Shown one piece after another: positions 1-10,600 of a stretch of DNA of 64,000 bases (within the stretch, counting starts at the first letter, position 1; every line of letters starts with the position of its first letter). This stretch comes from Streptomyces brevispora (GTDB taxonomy: Bacteria; Actinomycetota; Actinomycetes; Streptomycetales; Streptomycetaceae). The notes beneath the pieces were generated by a model. It had not been told where the DNA came from and did no database searches. It worked only from the letters and a program-made list of their open reading frames with translations. The position numbers and the translations under genes are program-made. The stretch lies in the NCBI RefSeq assembly GCF_007829885.1, contig NZ_VIWW01000002.1:124001-188000 (forward strand), in the 5' to 3' direction.

Positions 1-60
1 GATCAGGAGTGCGAGGAGTGTGGGCTTTCGGTGAGTTCGGCGAAGCCGCCGCGACACGGA

Positions 61-87
61 TCGGGGCCGCACGGAGTGCGGCCCCGA
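61..87. terminator. Hairpin terminator of a gene lying left of the window
   Basis: A perfect 12-bp inverted repeat (arms 61-72 and 76-87) with a 3-nt loop and no T-tract. This is the usual form of a Streptomyces terminator. No coding region ending before it could be recognised in bases 1-60. Confidence 0.6.
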
Positions 88-634
88 GGACGACGGGCGA
101 AGGGTGACGGGGTCAGTACGGCAGCGGACGCCCGGACGGAGTACGCAGATCGAGCGGCGGCGGCCGCGACGGAAGCTGGGGACGTCTGACAACCCTGATG
201 CGGCCCACTGCCACCACCTCCTGTCGGTCACCCGACCTATGCCCGACAGTACGCCCTTCACACGTCCGGGGGCAGGTGATCACTTTCTGTTACTACTCTC
301 CGTCTGCTCCCGGGGTATGGGGTGACGGTGGTGTGCCCGGCGTGCCTCGGCCATGAGCACCGCCCAGGAGCCGACGAGCACGGTCGGCACGAGGAGCACC
401 GTCGCCCGGCCCACCGCCCTGAGACGGAGCGAACGGCCTTCCCCGCCGGAGCGGCAGCCCGACCGCCTCTGTCAGGAACACAGGCACCATTTCCGGGTCA
501 TGCCCGGCCCCGGCGGACGGGCGCGGCGGCGACGTCCGTATCACCCGATCGGAACGTCTCCACCGGGTCCCGCGCGGGGGTGCCGGGTCCCGCTCCGCGT
601 TCCGGTCCCGGCGATTCGTGTTAGACCTGAGGAC
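88..634. other. Non-coding stretch upstream of the SpoIIE phosphatase
   Basis: Open reading frames exist here on both strands, but their translations are Arg/Pro-rich and look non-coding. An in-frame ATG at 353 would add about 94 low-complexity residues to the phosphatase. I see no convincing gene, tRNA or clear promoter. The relatively AT-rich segment around 270-310 is the most promoter-like part. Confidence 0.4.
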
Positions 635-3421
635 GTGTGTGGAACAGGTCGGTTCCGGGCGTGGATTCACCGCTCCGCCCGGCGGCCGCATCGGCGCGAT
701 GCCGGTCACCGCCCGGGCGGTGACCGGAATGCGCCCCCAGGTTCGGACGCGAAGCAGTCCTCACGGGGGCGCCGGCTGCGTGCCCTCGTCAGCTTTCGCA
801 CCGTGGCCGGTCAGGTCTTCTTCATGATGCTGGGCATCGTGGTGCTGCTCGTTGCCGCCGCGATCGCCTCGCTGGTGCTTCAGGGCCGGCGCGAGAGCAT
901 GGGCGACGCCGAGACCCGTTCGCTGAGCGTCGCCGAGGCGTTCGCCCACGCACCCGGGATGGTGGCCGCACTGGACAGCCCGGACCCCACCGCGGTGCTC
1001 CAGCCGCTCGCGGAACAGACGCGGATGGAGACCGGCGTCGAGTACATCGTCGTGACCGGGGCCAACGGGATCCGCTACACCGACTCGGACCCTTCACAGA
1101 TCGGGAAACAGGCCAATCCGCGGTACAAGGAGGCCTTGCAAGGGCGGGGGTTCACCCGGACGTACAAGGGCAGCCACGGCCGCGCGGTCGTCTCGGTGGT
1201 TCCCGTGCCACGGCCCGGCGGCCCGCCTGCCGGACTGGTGACCGTGGGCATCAAGGTCGAGACCGTGAACAAGCTGGCCCACCCGAGCATCCCGTTCGCC
1301 ATCGGCGCCGCGGTGACCGCTCTCGCCCTCACGTCGGGCGCCGCGGCCCTGGTGAGCCGCCGCCTGGGCCGACAGACGCGCGGCCTCGGTCCGGCCGAGA
1401 TGACCCGGATGTACGAGCACCACGACGCGGTGTTGCACGCGGTCCGCGAAGGGGTCCTCATCATCGGCGCCGACCGCAGGCTGCTGCTCGCCAACGACGA
1501 GGCCCGAAGACTCCTCGAACTGCCCGCCGACGCCGAGGGGCGCGCCGTGACGGATCTGGGCCTGGAGCCCCGTACCGCCGAGCTGCTGGCCTCCGGCCGG
1601 GTCGCCACGGACGAGGTGCGGCCGGCCGGGAACCGGCTGCTGGCCGTGAACCTCCGCCCCACGGGTGAACGCGGTGGACCACCCGGCCTCGTGGCGACCC
1701 TGCGGGACACCACGGAACTGCAGGTCGTCACCGGCCGGGCAGAGACCGTACGGGAGCGTCTGATGCTCCTGTACCGCGCGGGTGACCGCGTCGGCACCAC
1801 CCTCGACGTCACCACGACCGCACGGGAGCTCGCGGAGGTCGCCACCCCCGAATTCGCCGACTGCGTGACGGTCGATCTCGCCGACGCGGTGCTGCGCGGA
1901 GAAGAACCGGAGCCACCCTCCGGCGATGTGATCAACGTGCGCCGCACCGCCATCTCCGGCACCTCCACGGACCACCCCCTCTACCCGCTCGGCCGCGTCA
2001 TCGGGTTCGTTCCCCTCGCCCCCGAAGCCATCGGCAGCAGCAGTGGCCACACCTGGATGGTGCCCGATCTGACCAGCTCCGAGCAGTGGCGGAAGGTCGA
2101 CCCCGAGCAGGCCGCGAGAATCCTGGAGCACGGATTCCACTCGCTGCTCTCCGTGCCGCTGAACGCGCGTGGTGTCATCCTCGGCATGGCCAACTTCTGG
2201 CGCGCGGAGAACGAGGAACCCTTCGACGCCGAGGACCTGTCCTTCGCGGAGGAGCTGGTGGCGCGGGCGGCCGTCAGCGTCGACAACGCCCGGCGCTACA
2301 CCCGCGAGCACGAGATGGCGGTGACCCTGCAGCGCAGCCTGCTCCCGCGCGGTCTTCCCGAGCAGAACGCCCTGGACGTGGCCTTCCGCTATCTGCCGGC
2401 CCAGGCCGGGGTGGGCGGGGACTGGTTCGATGTGATCCCGCTGTCCGGCGCACGGGTCGCCCTGGTCGTCGGCGATGTGGTCGGGCACGGTCTGCATGCC
2501 GCGGCCACCATGGGCCAGCTGCGCACCGCGGTGCAGAACTTCTCCACGCTGGACCTGCCCCCCGACGAACTTCTCAGCCACCTCGACGAGCTCGTCGCCC
2601 GGATGGACCAGGACGAGCAGGTCGTCGGCGGCATCGCGGTCACCGGGGCCACCTGTCTGTACGCGATCTACGACGCGGTCACCGGGCGCTGCTCGGTGGC
2701 CCGGGCCGGTCATCCCGGGCCCGCCCTCGTGCTGCCCGACCACACTGTGGAGTTCCCCGAGATTCCGGCCGGTCTGCCCCTCGGTATCGGCGGAATGCCC
2801 TTCGAGGCGACCGAACTGCAGGTGCCCGAGGGGAGCCGCCTGGTCCTGTACACGGACGGCCTGATCGAGCGTCTTGACCGGGACTTCGACAGTGGTCTGG
2901 AGCAGTTGAGCCAGGCCCTGGCCGACCGGGACCGGACGCCGGAGGAGACCTGCGACGACGTGCTGGAAGCCATGCTGCCCACCCGTCCGGGCGATGACGT
3001 GGTCCTGCTGGTGGCCCGTACCCGCACCCTGGACCCGGCCCGGCGCATGCAGTGGGAGGTGGCCCGTGACGCCTCGGCCGTCGCGGGCGTCCGCAAGGAG
3101 GCCACCGAGTGGCTGGCCGACCAGGGGCTCGACGAGGAGGGGTTCGTCACCGAGCTGATCCTCAGCGAGCTGGTCACCAACGCCATCCGTTACGGCTCCG
3201 AGCCGATCACCGTGCGACTGCTGTACGACCGGGCCCTGATCTGCGAGGTGTCGGACTGCAGCAGCACCTCGCCACATCTGCGCTACGCCGAGGCGACCGA
3301 CGAGGGCGGGCGGGGGCTGTTCCTCGTCGCCCAGTTCGCCGAGCGCTGGGGCACCCGCTACACCGCGCGCGGCAAGGTGATCTGGTCCGAGCAGACGCTC
3401 GACGAACCGCCACCCGAGTAG
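635..3421 (+). CDS. Membrane-anchored SpoIIE-family PP2C phosphatase with PAS, GAF and HATPase domains
   Basis: This is a multidomain signalling protein of the kind that controls sigma-factor or anti-anti-sigma partners in Streptomyces. A first membrane segment (about 803-883, VAGQVFFMMLGIVVLLV) precedes an extracytoplasmic Cache/PAS-like sensor. A second membrane segment lies near 1290-1360. It is followed by a PAS domain (EGVLIIGADRRLLLANDEAR), a GAF domain (about 1750-2300), and a PP2C/SpoIIE core with GVGGDWFDVI and VVGDVVGHGLHAA supplying the metal-binding aspartates. The protein ends with a HATPase_c domain of the anti-sigma type (LILSELVTNAIRYGSEP). A substrate anti-anti-sigma factor is inferred, not seen. 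The start is uncertain: GTG 635 keeps a basic N-terminus, GTG 803 lies at the first membrane helix, and ATG 353 adds implausible sequence. The gene ends at a perfect bidirectional hairpin. Confidence 0.8.
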   Translation: MCGTGRFRAWIHRSARRPHRRDAGHRPGGDRNAPPGSDAKQSSRGRRLRALVSFRTVAGQVFFMMLGIVVLLVAAAIASLVLQGRRESMGDAETRSLSVAEAFAHAPGMVAALDSPDPTAVLQPLAEQTRMETGVEYIVVTGANGIRYTDSDPSQIGKQANPRYKEALQGRGFTRTYKGSHGRAVVSVVPVPRPGGPPAGLVTVGIKVETVNKLAHPSIPFAIGAAVTALALTSGAAALVSRRLGRQTRGLGPAEMTRMYEHHDAVLHAVREGVLIIGADRRLLLANDEARRLLELPADAEGRAVTDLGLEPRTAELLASGRVATDEVRPAGNRLLAVNLRPTGERGGPPGLVATLRDTTELQVVTGRAETVRERLMLLYRAGDRVGTTLDVTTTARELAEVATPEFADCVTVDLADAVLRGEEPEPPSGDVINVRRTAISGTSTDHPLYPLGRVIGFVPLAPEAIGSSSGHTWMVPDLTSSEQWRKVDPEQAARILEHGFHSLLSVPLNARGVILGMANFWRAENEEPFDAEDLSFAEELVARAAVSVDNARRYTREHEMAVTLQRSLLPRGLPEQNALDVAFRYLPAQAGVGGDWFDVIPLSGARVALVVGDVVGHGLHAAATMGQLRTAVQNFSTLDLPPDELLSHLDELVARMDQDEQVVGGIAVTGATCLYAIYDAVTGRCSVARAGHPGPALVLPDHTVEFPEIPAGLPLGIGGMPFEATELQVPEGSRLVLYTDGLIERLDRDFDSGLEQLSQALADRDRTPEETCDDVLEAMLPTRPGDDVVLLVARTRTLDPARRMQWEVARDASAVAGVRKEATEWLADQGLDEEGFVTELILSELVTNAIRYGSEPITVRLLYDRALICEVSDCSSTSPHLRYAEATDEGGRGLFLVAQFAERWGTRYTARGKVIWSEQTLDEPPPE

Positions 3422-3438
3422 GGCCGTACCGACGGCGA

Positions 3439-3471
3439 CGCGGGGTCCGGCAGCAGCTGCCGGACCCCGCG
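3439..3471. terminator. Bidirectional hairpin terminator between convergent genes
   Basis: A perfect 15-bp inverted repeat (3439-3453 against 3457-3471) with a 3-nt loop. It lies between the stop codons of the SpoIIE phosphatase and the convergent beta-helix protein, so it probably serves both. Confidence 0.85.
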
Positions 3472-3496
3472 CCGTTCGTTCATCTCAGGAGGTGCG

Positions 3497-5683
3497 TCAC
3501 GGGAAGGACACCACGTTCGACGGGACGGTGGACGTCCCCGACGTGGGTGATCCGGTGTTGTTGATGACGTGTTCGTACTGGCCCTGGCCGCCGAGCGAGA
3601 CGACGAGCAGGTCGTGGAACTTCACTCCGGGCTTCACCGGAGCTTCGAAGCCGTGGCCCTGGCGGATCGTCGGGTCCACGTTGAAGTAGCAGTAGCTGCC
3701 CAGGCCCCAGCCCTCATGGGTGGTCACGGAGTCGTCGACCTTGTAGGCCGCGTATCCCTTGGTGCCGCCGTTCTGGACGGCCGCCTGGTTCGGGGCGTCG
3801 TACGCCTTCTCGTTCTGGAAGAAGATCGTCTTGCCGTTCTCGCCGGACCAGCGGACGTCGTACTTGTTGAAGTGCTCGACGAACAGCCCGGTCGCCAGCA
3901 CGTCGTCGCCGTTGACCTGGAGGCCGTAGTCGGACCGGTTGGTCTCCCAGCCGACGCCGTCACCGTGGTCGGCGCGCCACAGCCAGGTGTGGTCGATGAT
4001 CGTGTCGTCGTTGTTGATCACCATGCCGGTGGTGGCCTTGCCCGCACCCGCGCCGCCGACCCGGATGAACACGTCCTGGACGGTGGTGGGGTTCGCCGAG
4101 TGGTCGGCCGAGGCGCCGGTGGGGCCGACCTGGACCAGCACCTGGGAGTTCTGCGTACCGGCGTCGACGAGGAGGCCGGCCAGCTTCACGCCGTCCACGT
4201 CACCGACCTTGATTGCCGTGACCCCGTTGTCCGGGATGATCGTGGCAAGACCCAGGCCCAGCACGACCGTGTTGGCGCGGTCGATGTTGATCGTCTGGTT
4301 CACGTGGTAGATGCCGGGCGTGAACAGCAGGTGCAGACCCTGCTGCACGGCCGCGTTGATGGTCGCGGCGGTCGCGCCGGGCTTGACCACGTAGAACTGG
4401 CTCAGCGGGATGGACTCGCCCTGCGGCGTGCCGTTCCACGAGACACCGCGTGCGTTGGTGCGCTTGGCGGGGACGAACACCTTGTAGTTGTTGCCGTCCA
4501 GGTACAGGAACGGCTTCTCGCGGGAGACCGGGGTGTTGTTGAGGGTGGTGTAGGGCGGCTCAGGGAAGCTCTGGGCGGGTGCGCCCTCGACGCCGGAGAA
4601 CGTCATGTTCCAGACGCCGTTGCCCCAGCTGCCGATCGAGCTGTCGCGGGTGTACCACTGCTGCTGCGAGTACGGCGCGACCTGACCGTCGATCTTGCTG
4701 TCGGCGATGTACCCGCCGCTCGCCCAGCCGTAGCCGTTGGGGGCCAGGTTCAGCCCGCCCTTGACGTGCATCCGGCGGAACGGGGCGGCCTGGGAGACGG
4801 CCCAACGGTCCGTGCCGTTCACCGGGTTGAGTGCCAGGTTCTCCGCCGAACGCCAGAAGTTCTGGGTGGCGTTCCCGTTGAACCAGCCCGCGTCGACGGT
4901 CACATCACCGTTGAACGTGGTGTCGTCCGGCTTGAGACCGAGACCCGCGATCGAGGTGTAGAAGCCGATCTGCGCGTTGATGTTGTTGTACGTGCCCGGC
5001 TTGAACATCAGCGCGTAGCGGCGGGTGCCGAACTGCGCCGACTCCTGCTGCTTGAAGATCTCGTCGACCTTGGCCTGGATGTTGGGCGTCGAGGGATCGA
5101 AGACCAGGACGTTTGGACCGAGGTCGCCGCCGCCGGGGATCTGCGGGCCGCCCGGGTCGCCGCCGGTGGTGCCGAAGACCTGGAACTCCCAGAGCGAGTA
5201 GCCGTACTGGGTGGCCCGCTCGGTGCCGGTCAGTCGGACGTAGCGAGCGGTACCGGAGAGGTTCAGGGTCTCGTTTCCGCCGTGGCCCGTGGTGGTCGAG
5301 TAGGCGGTGCTCCAGGTGTTGTTGTCCGCGGAGAACTCGATCCGGTAGCTCTTGGCGTAGGCGGTCTCCCACTTCAGCGCGATCTGGCTGACCGAGGCGG
5401 CGGAGCCCAGGTCGACCTTGAGCCACTGGGGGTCGGAGGCGGCGCTCGACCAGCGGGTGCCGTTGTCGCCGTCCACGGCGGAGGTGGCCGGAGTGCCGTA
5501 GTTCTCCTGGCTCGAGGCGGTCACCGTCTTGCCCTGGGAGAGCAACGAGGGTGCGGCGCTCGCCGGGGCCGACGGCACGATGGCCAGGAGCGAGACGACG
5601 AGACCGGCGACGGCGGCCAGCACGCCAGTGCGTCTTCTGCCGGTCGAGGGCAAGGTTCTGTGGAACACGGGGGGTGCGTACAT
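3497..5683 (-). CDS. Secreted F5/8 type C domain plus right-handed beta-helix protein
   Basis: A 728-residue exported protein. The signal peptide has a basic n-region (STGRRRTG), a hydrophobic core and an ASAAP cleavage zone near residue 44. A discoidin/F5-F8C (CBM32-like) domain follows at roughly residues 45-175 (TRWSS, WLKVDLGS, YVRLTGTERA). After a Gly/Pro linker comes a long parallel beta-helix region of the pectate-lyase superfold (GTYNNINAQIGFYTSIAGLG, DDTIIDHTWLWRADHGD). Related actinobacterial proteins carry vague labels such as coagulation factor 5/8 protein or, misleadingly, adenylyl cyclase. The fold suggests polysaccharide binding or cleavage, but the substrate is not known. ATG 5683 is preceded by AGGAGA at a good distance. 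A LacI-type palindrome lies about 50 bp upstream, suggesting sugar-responsive repression. Confidence 0.85.
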   Translation of the reverse strand: MYAPPVFHRTLPSTGRRRTGVLAAVAGLVVSLLAIVPSAPASAAPSLLSQGKTVTASSQENYGTPATSAVDGDNGTRWSSAASDPQWLKVDLGSAASVSQIALKWETAYAKSYRIEFSADNNTWSTAYSTTTGHGGNETLNLSGTARYVRLTGTERATQYGYSLWEFQVFGTTGGDPGGPQIPGGGDLGPNVLVFDPSTPNIQAKVDEIFKQQESAQFGTRRYALMFKPGTYNNINAQIGFYTSIAGLGLKPDDTTFNGDVTVDAGWFNGNATQNFWRSAENLALNPVNGTDRWAVSQAAPFRRMHVKGGLNLAPNGYGWASGGYIADSKIDGQVAPYSQQQWYTRDSSIGSWGNGVWNMTFSGVEGAPAQSFPEPPYTTLNNTPVSREKPFLYLDGNNYKVFVPAKRTNARGVSWNGTPQGESIPLSQFYVVKPGATAATINAAVQQGLHLLFTPGIYHVNQTINIDRANTVVLGLGLATIIPDNGVTAIKVGDVDGVKLAGLLVDAGTQNSQVLVQVGPTGASADHSANPTTVQDVFIRVGGAGAGKATTGMVINNDDTIIDHTWLWRADHGDGVGWETNRSDYGLQVNGDDVLATGLFVEHFNKYDVRWSGENGKTIFFQNEKAYDAPNQAAVQNGGTKGYAAYKVDDSVTTHEGWGLGSYCYFNVDPTIRQGHGFEAPVKPGVKFHDLLVVSLGGQGQYEHVINNTGSPTSGTSTVPSNVVSFP

Positions 5684-5729
5684 GGGGAATGTCTCCTGAG
5701 TCGCGGTACGGGTGCACGACACGAAGTCG

Positions 5730-5741
5730 GAGAGCGCTCTC
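5730..5741. promoter_or_regulatory. LacI-family operator-like palindrome
   Basis: A perfect 12-bp palindrome with a central CG (GAGAGCGCTCTC), flanked by a partly symmetric GTCG/CGAC. The central GAGCGCTC core is shared with the known CebR-type operator TGGGAGCGCTCCCA of Streptomyces. It lies 46 bp upstream of the beta-helix protein start and is a plausible repressor site for that gene. The regulator is not identified. Confidence 0.5.
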
Positions 5742-6148
5742 TCCGACCGATGGGGATACTTCTCCCTCCGTTCCCTACGCGTCAATAGGTGTGCAACCAC
5801 CGCTTGGCCAAGCGTCCTTGAGAACAAGAGTTGATGACTGATAGCTCACGATTAACCGACTTCCGCACCCCTTCAAACCTGCTCCGCCGAAGATCTGACG
5901 GGGCGTCGATTCAGGTGATGACGGTGCGTACGCGTGGCGTGACGAAGGCGTTGCATGCCGTTGCCACCGCAACCGGACGCCGGCCGGAGGCACGTGTGGC
6001 GGGTCGGAGGATCTGCGCACCGGAGGTCACCGCGTCTGTTACCGGACATCTTGCCGCCACTGCGGGGACACGGGGTGCGAGTGCTCGCTATCCTCCGGGG
6101 CATGAGCCGTGAGCGTGGCAAGCGCGGCGCCCTTGACCAGGCGCGACG
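5742..6148. other. Divergent promoter region
   Basis: This spacer lies between the beta-helix gene (leftward) and the XRE regulator (rightward). It contains a markedly AT-richer patch at about 5815-5870, likely promoter DNA for one or both genes. I see no coding region. Confidence 0.45.
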
Positions 6149-7609
6149 GTGGTCCGGGTGACCGGGGACATGGGCCCCGTGCCGTCGGACGCCGGTGGCG
6201 CGGAGGCATGGAGATCCTTCGGAGTCCGCCTGCGCCAGTGGCGCAGGCGGGCCGGGCTGACACAGGCACAGGTGGGCGCACGCGTCGGCTACGACCACAC
6301 CGCCATCAGCAAACTCGAACACGGCAGCCGCCGGACGCCGCTGCCACTGGCCCGCCGGCTGGACGACCTGTTGACGGCGGGCGGCGACCTCGTATCCGCC
6401 TGCGAGGCGGCCGAGGCGAGGGAGGCCGCGGGAGCCACCGGCGGGGCGGGTGAGGGTCCGCGCCCTGGGGACACCCCGGCCCGCCGGGGCCCGCTGCCCG
6501 GTGAACCCGCGGGCGGCGCGCTCCTCGCGATGCTGCCACCGGGAACGGTGCTGCCCAGCAGCCTTCCCGCGTACGGACTCGCCTGCCCGGTGCACGGCAG
6601 GGACGGCTGCGCCGTACCCGCGCTCAGCGACGTCGTCGAACTGCACGCGGCCTTCTGCGCCCTGGGCCCGGACGCGTCGTCCCACCCCGCGCTGGACGCC
6701 GAGACCGTGCACGCGCTGACGGCCCTGCTCGCCGTCTGTCTGCGCGCCGACGAGGAACGCGCCTGGCCGGGAGCGACCGCCGTCGTCGAACGCACGTTGC
6801 ACGCCATGCTCCGGTGGATGGCGTTGCCCGCGGCGCCCTATCAGCGTCAACTAGCCCCGCTGGCAGCCGAGTACGCGCAGTCGGCCGGCTGCCTGCGGCT
6901 GCTGTGGGGCCGCAACGGCACCGCGATGGCCTGGCTCGACCGGTCGCTGCTCTGGTCCGCCATGGCCGGCCGGGTGGGGACCGAGGTCGCGGCGCTGAGC
7001 GACATGAGCACCCTCGCCCGGCTGGAGGGCGACGGGCCGTCGGCGCTGGCCTACGGCGGGGCCATAGCCCAGGCCGCGGCGGGCCGGCCCTGGGCGGGCG
7101 CCATGAGCGATCTGTACCAGGCACGCGGCCACGCGGTCCGGGGAGATGCCCCGCAGACCCTGAGGCACATCGACCGCGCCTGGTCCCAGCTGGACCGGGT
7201 CGAGGAGCGGGACGAGACGGAGGCGCCCTGGCTCTCCGTGGCCTCGGTGAGCCTGCGGGTGGAGTCGGGCGCGGCGGGCGCGCTGCGCGATCTCGCCGCG
7301 GCCACCGGGGACCGCCGGTTCGCCCTGCGCGCGGTCACGGCGGCGGTTACCGCGCTGGGCCTGCTGCCTCCCGGGATGCACTCGGCCCGGATGCTCTTCC
7401 TGGCCCGGATGGCCGACGCCCACGCCTGCGCGGGCGACCTGTCGGCGGCGCAGGCGGTGGCCGGGCCGGTGCTCGACACCACCGAGGTGACCCCGTCGAC
7501 ACTGCTCGGCCAGGAACTGCGCGGACTGCACGGGAGGCTGGCCGCCCGCGGAGCCGGCCGCCCCGAGACGGACGACTTCGTCCGCAGACTCGCCGCGGTG
7601 GTCCGCTGA
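6149..7609 (+). CDS. XRE-family helix-turn-helix regulator
   Basis: A 486-residue cytoplasmic protein. The N-terminal HTH (about residues 25-80) shows LRQWRRRAGLTQAQVGARVG followed by DHTAISKLEHGSRRTPL, a canonical XRE/HTH_31 recognition helix. The long alpha-helical, Ala/Leu-rich C-terminal part has no catalytic motif and resembles the TPR-like sensor regions of many Streptomyces XRE regulators. The start is GTG 6149; GTG 6158 and ATG 6170 are alternatives, none with a strong ribosome binding site. It stands alone between a divergent gene and a convergent protease and ends at a shared terminator. Its targets are unknown. Confidence 0.8.
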   Translation: MVRVTGDMGPVPSDAGGAEAWRSFGVRLRQWRRRAGLTQAQVGARVGYDHTAISKLEHGSRRTPLPLARRLDDLLTAGGDLVSACEAAEAREAAGATGGAGEGPRPGDTPARRGPLPGEPAGGALLAMLPPGTVLPSSLPAYGLACPVHGRDGCAVPALSDVVELHAAFCALGPDASSHPALDAETVHALTALLAVCLRADEERAWPGATAVVERTLHAMLRWMALPAAPYQRQLAPLAAEYAQSAGCLRLLWGRNGTAMAWLDRSLLWSAMAGRVGTEVAALSDMSTLARLEGDGPSALAYGGAIAQAAAGRPWAGAMSDLYQARGHAVRGDAPQTLRHIDRAWSQLDRVEERDETEAPWLSVASVSLRVESGAAGALRDLAAATGDRRFALRAVTAAVTALGLLPPGMHSARMLFLARMADAHACAGDLSAAQAVAGPVLDTTEVTPSTLLGQELRGLHGRLAARGAGRPETDDFVRRLAAVVR

Positions 7610-7627
7610 CGGTCCGCTGAAACGCCA

Positions 7628-7660
7628 GGGGGCGGGGCGTGTGGATCACGCCCCGCCCCC
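7628..7660. terminator. Bidirectional hairpin terminator
   Basis: A perfect 14-bp inverted repeat (7628-7641 against 7647-7660) with a 5-nt loop, between the convergent XRE regulator and the M4/M28 protease. Confidence 0.85.
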
Positions 7661-7677
7661 ACCCCCCTGATGACGGG

Positions 7678-10600
7678 TCAGCTCACGTCGAGTGCGACAT
7701 CGTCCACGACGAAGCTGGTCTGCAGGTAGGCGTCCTCCTTACTGGTGAACCCCAGCGTCACCGTCTGCCCCGCTGCGGAGCCGACGTCGAAGCTCCGCTG
7801 GACGTAACCGCTGCTCGCGTCGAGATTCGAGTACGTGGCCAGCGTCCGCGTCCCCAGCTTGACGGTGAACGTGTCGTACGCGGTCGCGTCGGCCGCCGAC
7901 TCGGCGGTGTCGGTGCGCACGAAGAACGACAGCCGGTACGTCGAGCAGCCGGCCGGAACGGTCAGCGACTGCGATGCGCTGTCGCTGTGGGTGCGGCCCC
8001 AGCCACCGAACCAGGCCTGGTAGGAGCCGCTGTGCGCGGGCTTCTCCGAGGTCCGGTTGTTGATGACCCCGTCCGTCTGGGTCCACGGCGCCGTGCCGTT
8101 CTCGAAGCCGCCGTTGGCGACGACCTGCCGGGCCTGGCAGGTGCCGCCGCCCCCCACGACCAGCGAGTAGGTGGTGGTGTGGGTGGCGGTGCCCGTTCCG
8201 GTCACCGTGATCGTGTAGGTACCCGCGGTGACCTGCGTCCCCACCGAGACGGTCATCGTGGAGGAGGACCCCGACTGCACGGACGACGGCGCGAAGGAGA
8301 CGGTGACACCGCTCGGCGCACCGGAGGCCGTCAGCCGGACACTCTGCCCGGAGCCGCTGGTGGTGGCCGTGGACACGGTCGCGGTGGCGGAGGCGCCCGG
8401 CTGGACGTTGCCGGAGACCGGGTTCACCGAGACGGAGAAGTCATCGGCCGGTGCCGTGCTGCCGACGGCCGTCTTCCATACGGTGTAGGCGATTCCGTCG
8501 GCGCTGCGGTCGAGAGCGGTCGCGTTGATGTTGCTGGTGGTGTCGCACGCCTGGTGGTAGCACGGGTCGTAGGAACGGCCCGCGGTTCCGCCCCACTTGG
8601 CCGCCTGGGCCGAGGTCTTGGTGGCGCTGGCACCGGTCGCGTAACCCGAGGTGGCGATACCGCCCTGCTGGAACGAGTAGTCGTCGGAGCGTCCCTGGCC
8701 CTCGGTGTTCTCCTCCGGAGCGAGGCCGAGCGAGGTCCAGTACTCCTTCATCGGGGCCGACGCGGCCGAGTTGAGGTTGTTGATGAAGTAGCCGCTGTTG
8801 GTGGAGGAGATCATGTCGAAGTTGTAGTACGCGCTGATGGCGGTGCGCTGGGCGGAGGTGAGCTGCCCGACGTAGTACTGGGAGCCCTGCAGGCCCTGCT
8901 CCTCGCCGTTCCACCAGGCGAAGCGCACGTGCTTGGTCATGGTCGGGTTCTGCTGGGCCAGCGCGAGGGCGTTCTCCAGCAGCGCGGCCGATCCGGAGCC
9001 GTTGTCATTGATGCCGGGCCCGGCGCTGACGCCGTCCAGGTGGGCGCCGAACATCACGGTCCGGTCCGTCGGTCCGCCCGGCCAGTCCGCGATCAGGTTC
9101 TTGCCCGCGTAGGTGCAACTGGTGCAGGTCTGCTCGCTGACGGTGTAACCGGCCGCTTGGAGCTTGCCCTTCACATAGGCGAGCGAGGCGGTGTAGCCGG
9201 CGCTGCCGGCCCGCCGGTTGCCACCGTTCTGCGAGGCGATGGTGTTGAGCTGCGACAGGTGGGACTGCACATTGGCGACGCTGATGTCAGGAGCCGTGCC
9301 GCCCGGATTGCCGCCGCCGTCATTGACGGTCAGTGTGTACTGAGCGGTGTGTTCCTGGGTGCCGGCACCCTTCACGGTGAGGGTGTACGTCCCGGGCACC
9401 GCGGCCGACGTCGTGGAGACGGTCATGGCCGAGGTCGCACCGGACTGCACTGCGGACGGGCTGAACGAGACGGTCACACCGCTCGGCTGACCCGTCGCGG
9501 ACAGGTTCACCGTCTGCGCGCTGCCGGAGCTGACGGTCGTCCTGACCGTGGCCGTCACCGAGTTGCCCGGCTTCACCGAGCCGGTGGCCGGGTCCAGCGA
9601 CATCGAGAAGTCGTTGTTGCCGCTCGGGGTGCAGGTCGGGTCGCCGCTCTGGGCGGGGACACTGACGGCGTCCCAGGCAGCCTTCGCCCGGTTGAACAGC
9701 ACACAGGTGGCGTCGAGCGCCTTGGCCGAGGTGAGCGTGGCCGTGCGGTAGCGCTTGTACGTCATGCCGCTGGTCTTGAGCAGCATGCCGCCGTAGAAGA
9801 CCTTGCCGGCGCTCTGGATGCCCACTCCGGTGACCGAGGAGCTGTTGCACGTAGGGCTGGACGGCTTGCCACCGCCGGGGCTCGATCCCTCGGCCAGCAG
9901 GTAGAACCAGTGGTTGAGCGGACCGGCCGCCGCGTGCTCCTCGGTGGTGGGTATGGAGGAGCTGTAGCAGTTCGGGTCGCCGGTCTGCCCAGGGTTGTAC
10001 ATGATGCGGATCGGCCCGTTGCCCACGAGGTTGATCTTCTCGCCGACGGTGTAGTCCGGGTCGTCGTACGGGGCCGGCTCGTTGGTGTACGCCTCGGTGA
10101 GCGCCCCCATGATGTCGCCGGTGGCCTCGCCGAGACCGGACTCGTTGTTGGCGCCGCCGGGCGTGTACTGGTCGATGCCGTGGCCGAACTCATGGCCCAC
10201 GACGTCCATGGCCGCGATCCACTGGTTGGCGTTGTTGTGGCCTATGGAGACCGTGGAGCCGTCCCAGTAGGCGTTCACGTCGTTCAGCCCGACCTTGACC
10301 GGCCAGCTGCGGCCGTTGCCGTCGTGGCCGTTGCGCCCCAGCCAGTCACGCAGCATGTCCCACTCGTGCTGGGCCGCCCACATGACGTCGACGCAACCGG
10401 TCTCCTTGCTGGAGGCGCTCCCGGTGCCCCAGGAGTCGGTCGACTTGGTGAAGACGCCCCCCGTGCTGTAGTCGGCGCAGCTCAGTCCCGGCCTGCCGGG
10501 GTCGCGCAGCGAGTAACTGCCGCCGGAGGAAGTGGTGTTGATCGACAGCGGGGACGGCCCGTTCCACTGGCTGTTGCCGGTGCCGGCCTTGACGTCGTCA

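Noticed and set aside
353..634. N-terminal extension of the SpoIIE phosphatase from ATG 353
   Set aside because: It would add about 94 Arg/Pro-rich residues of non-coding character ahead of the membrane helix, with no ribosome binding site that favours it.
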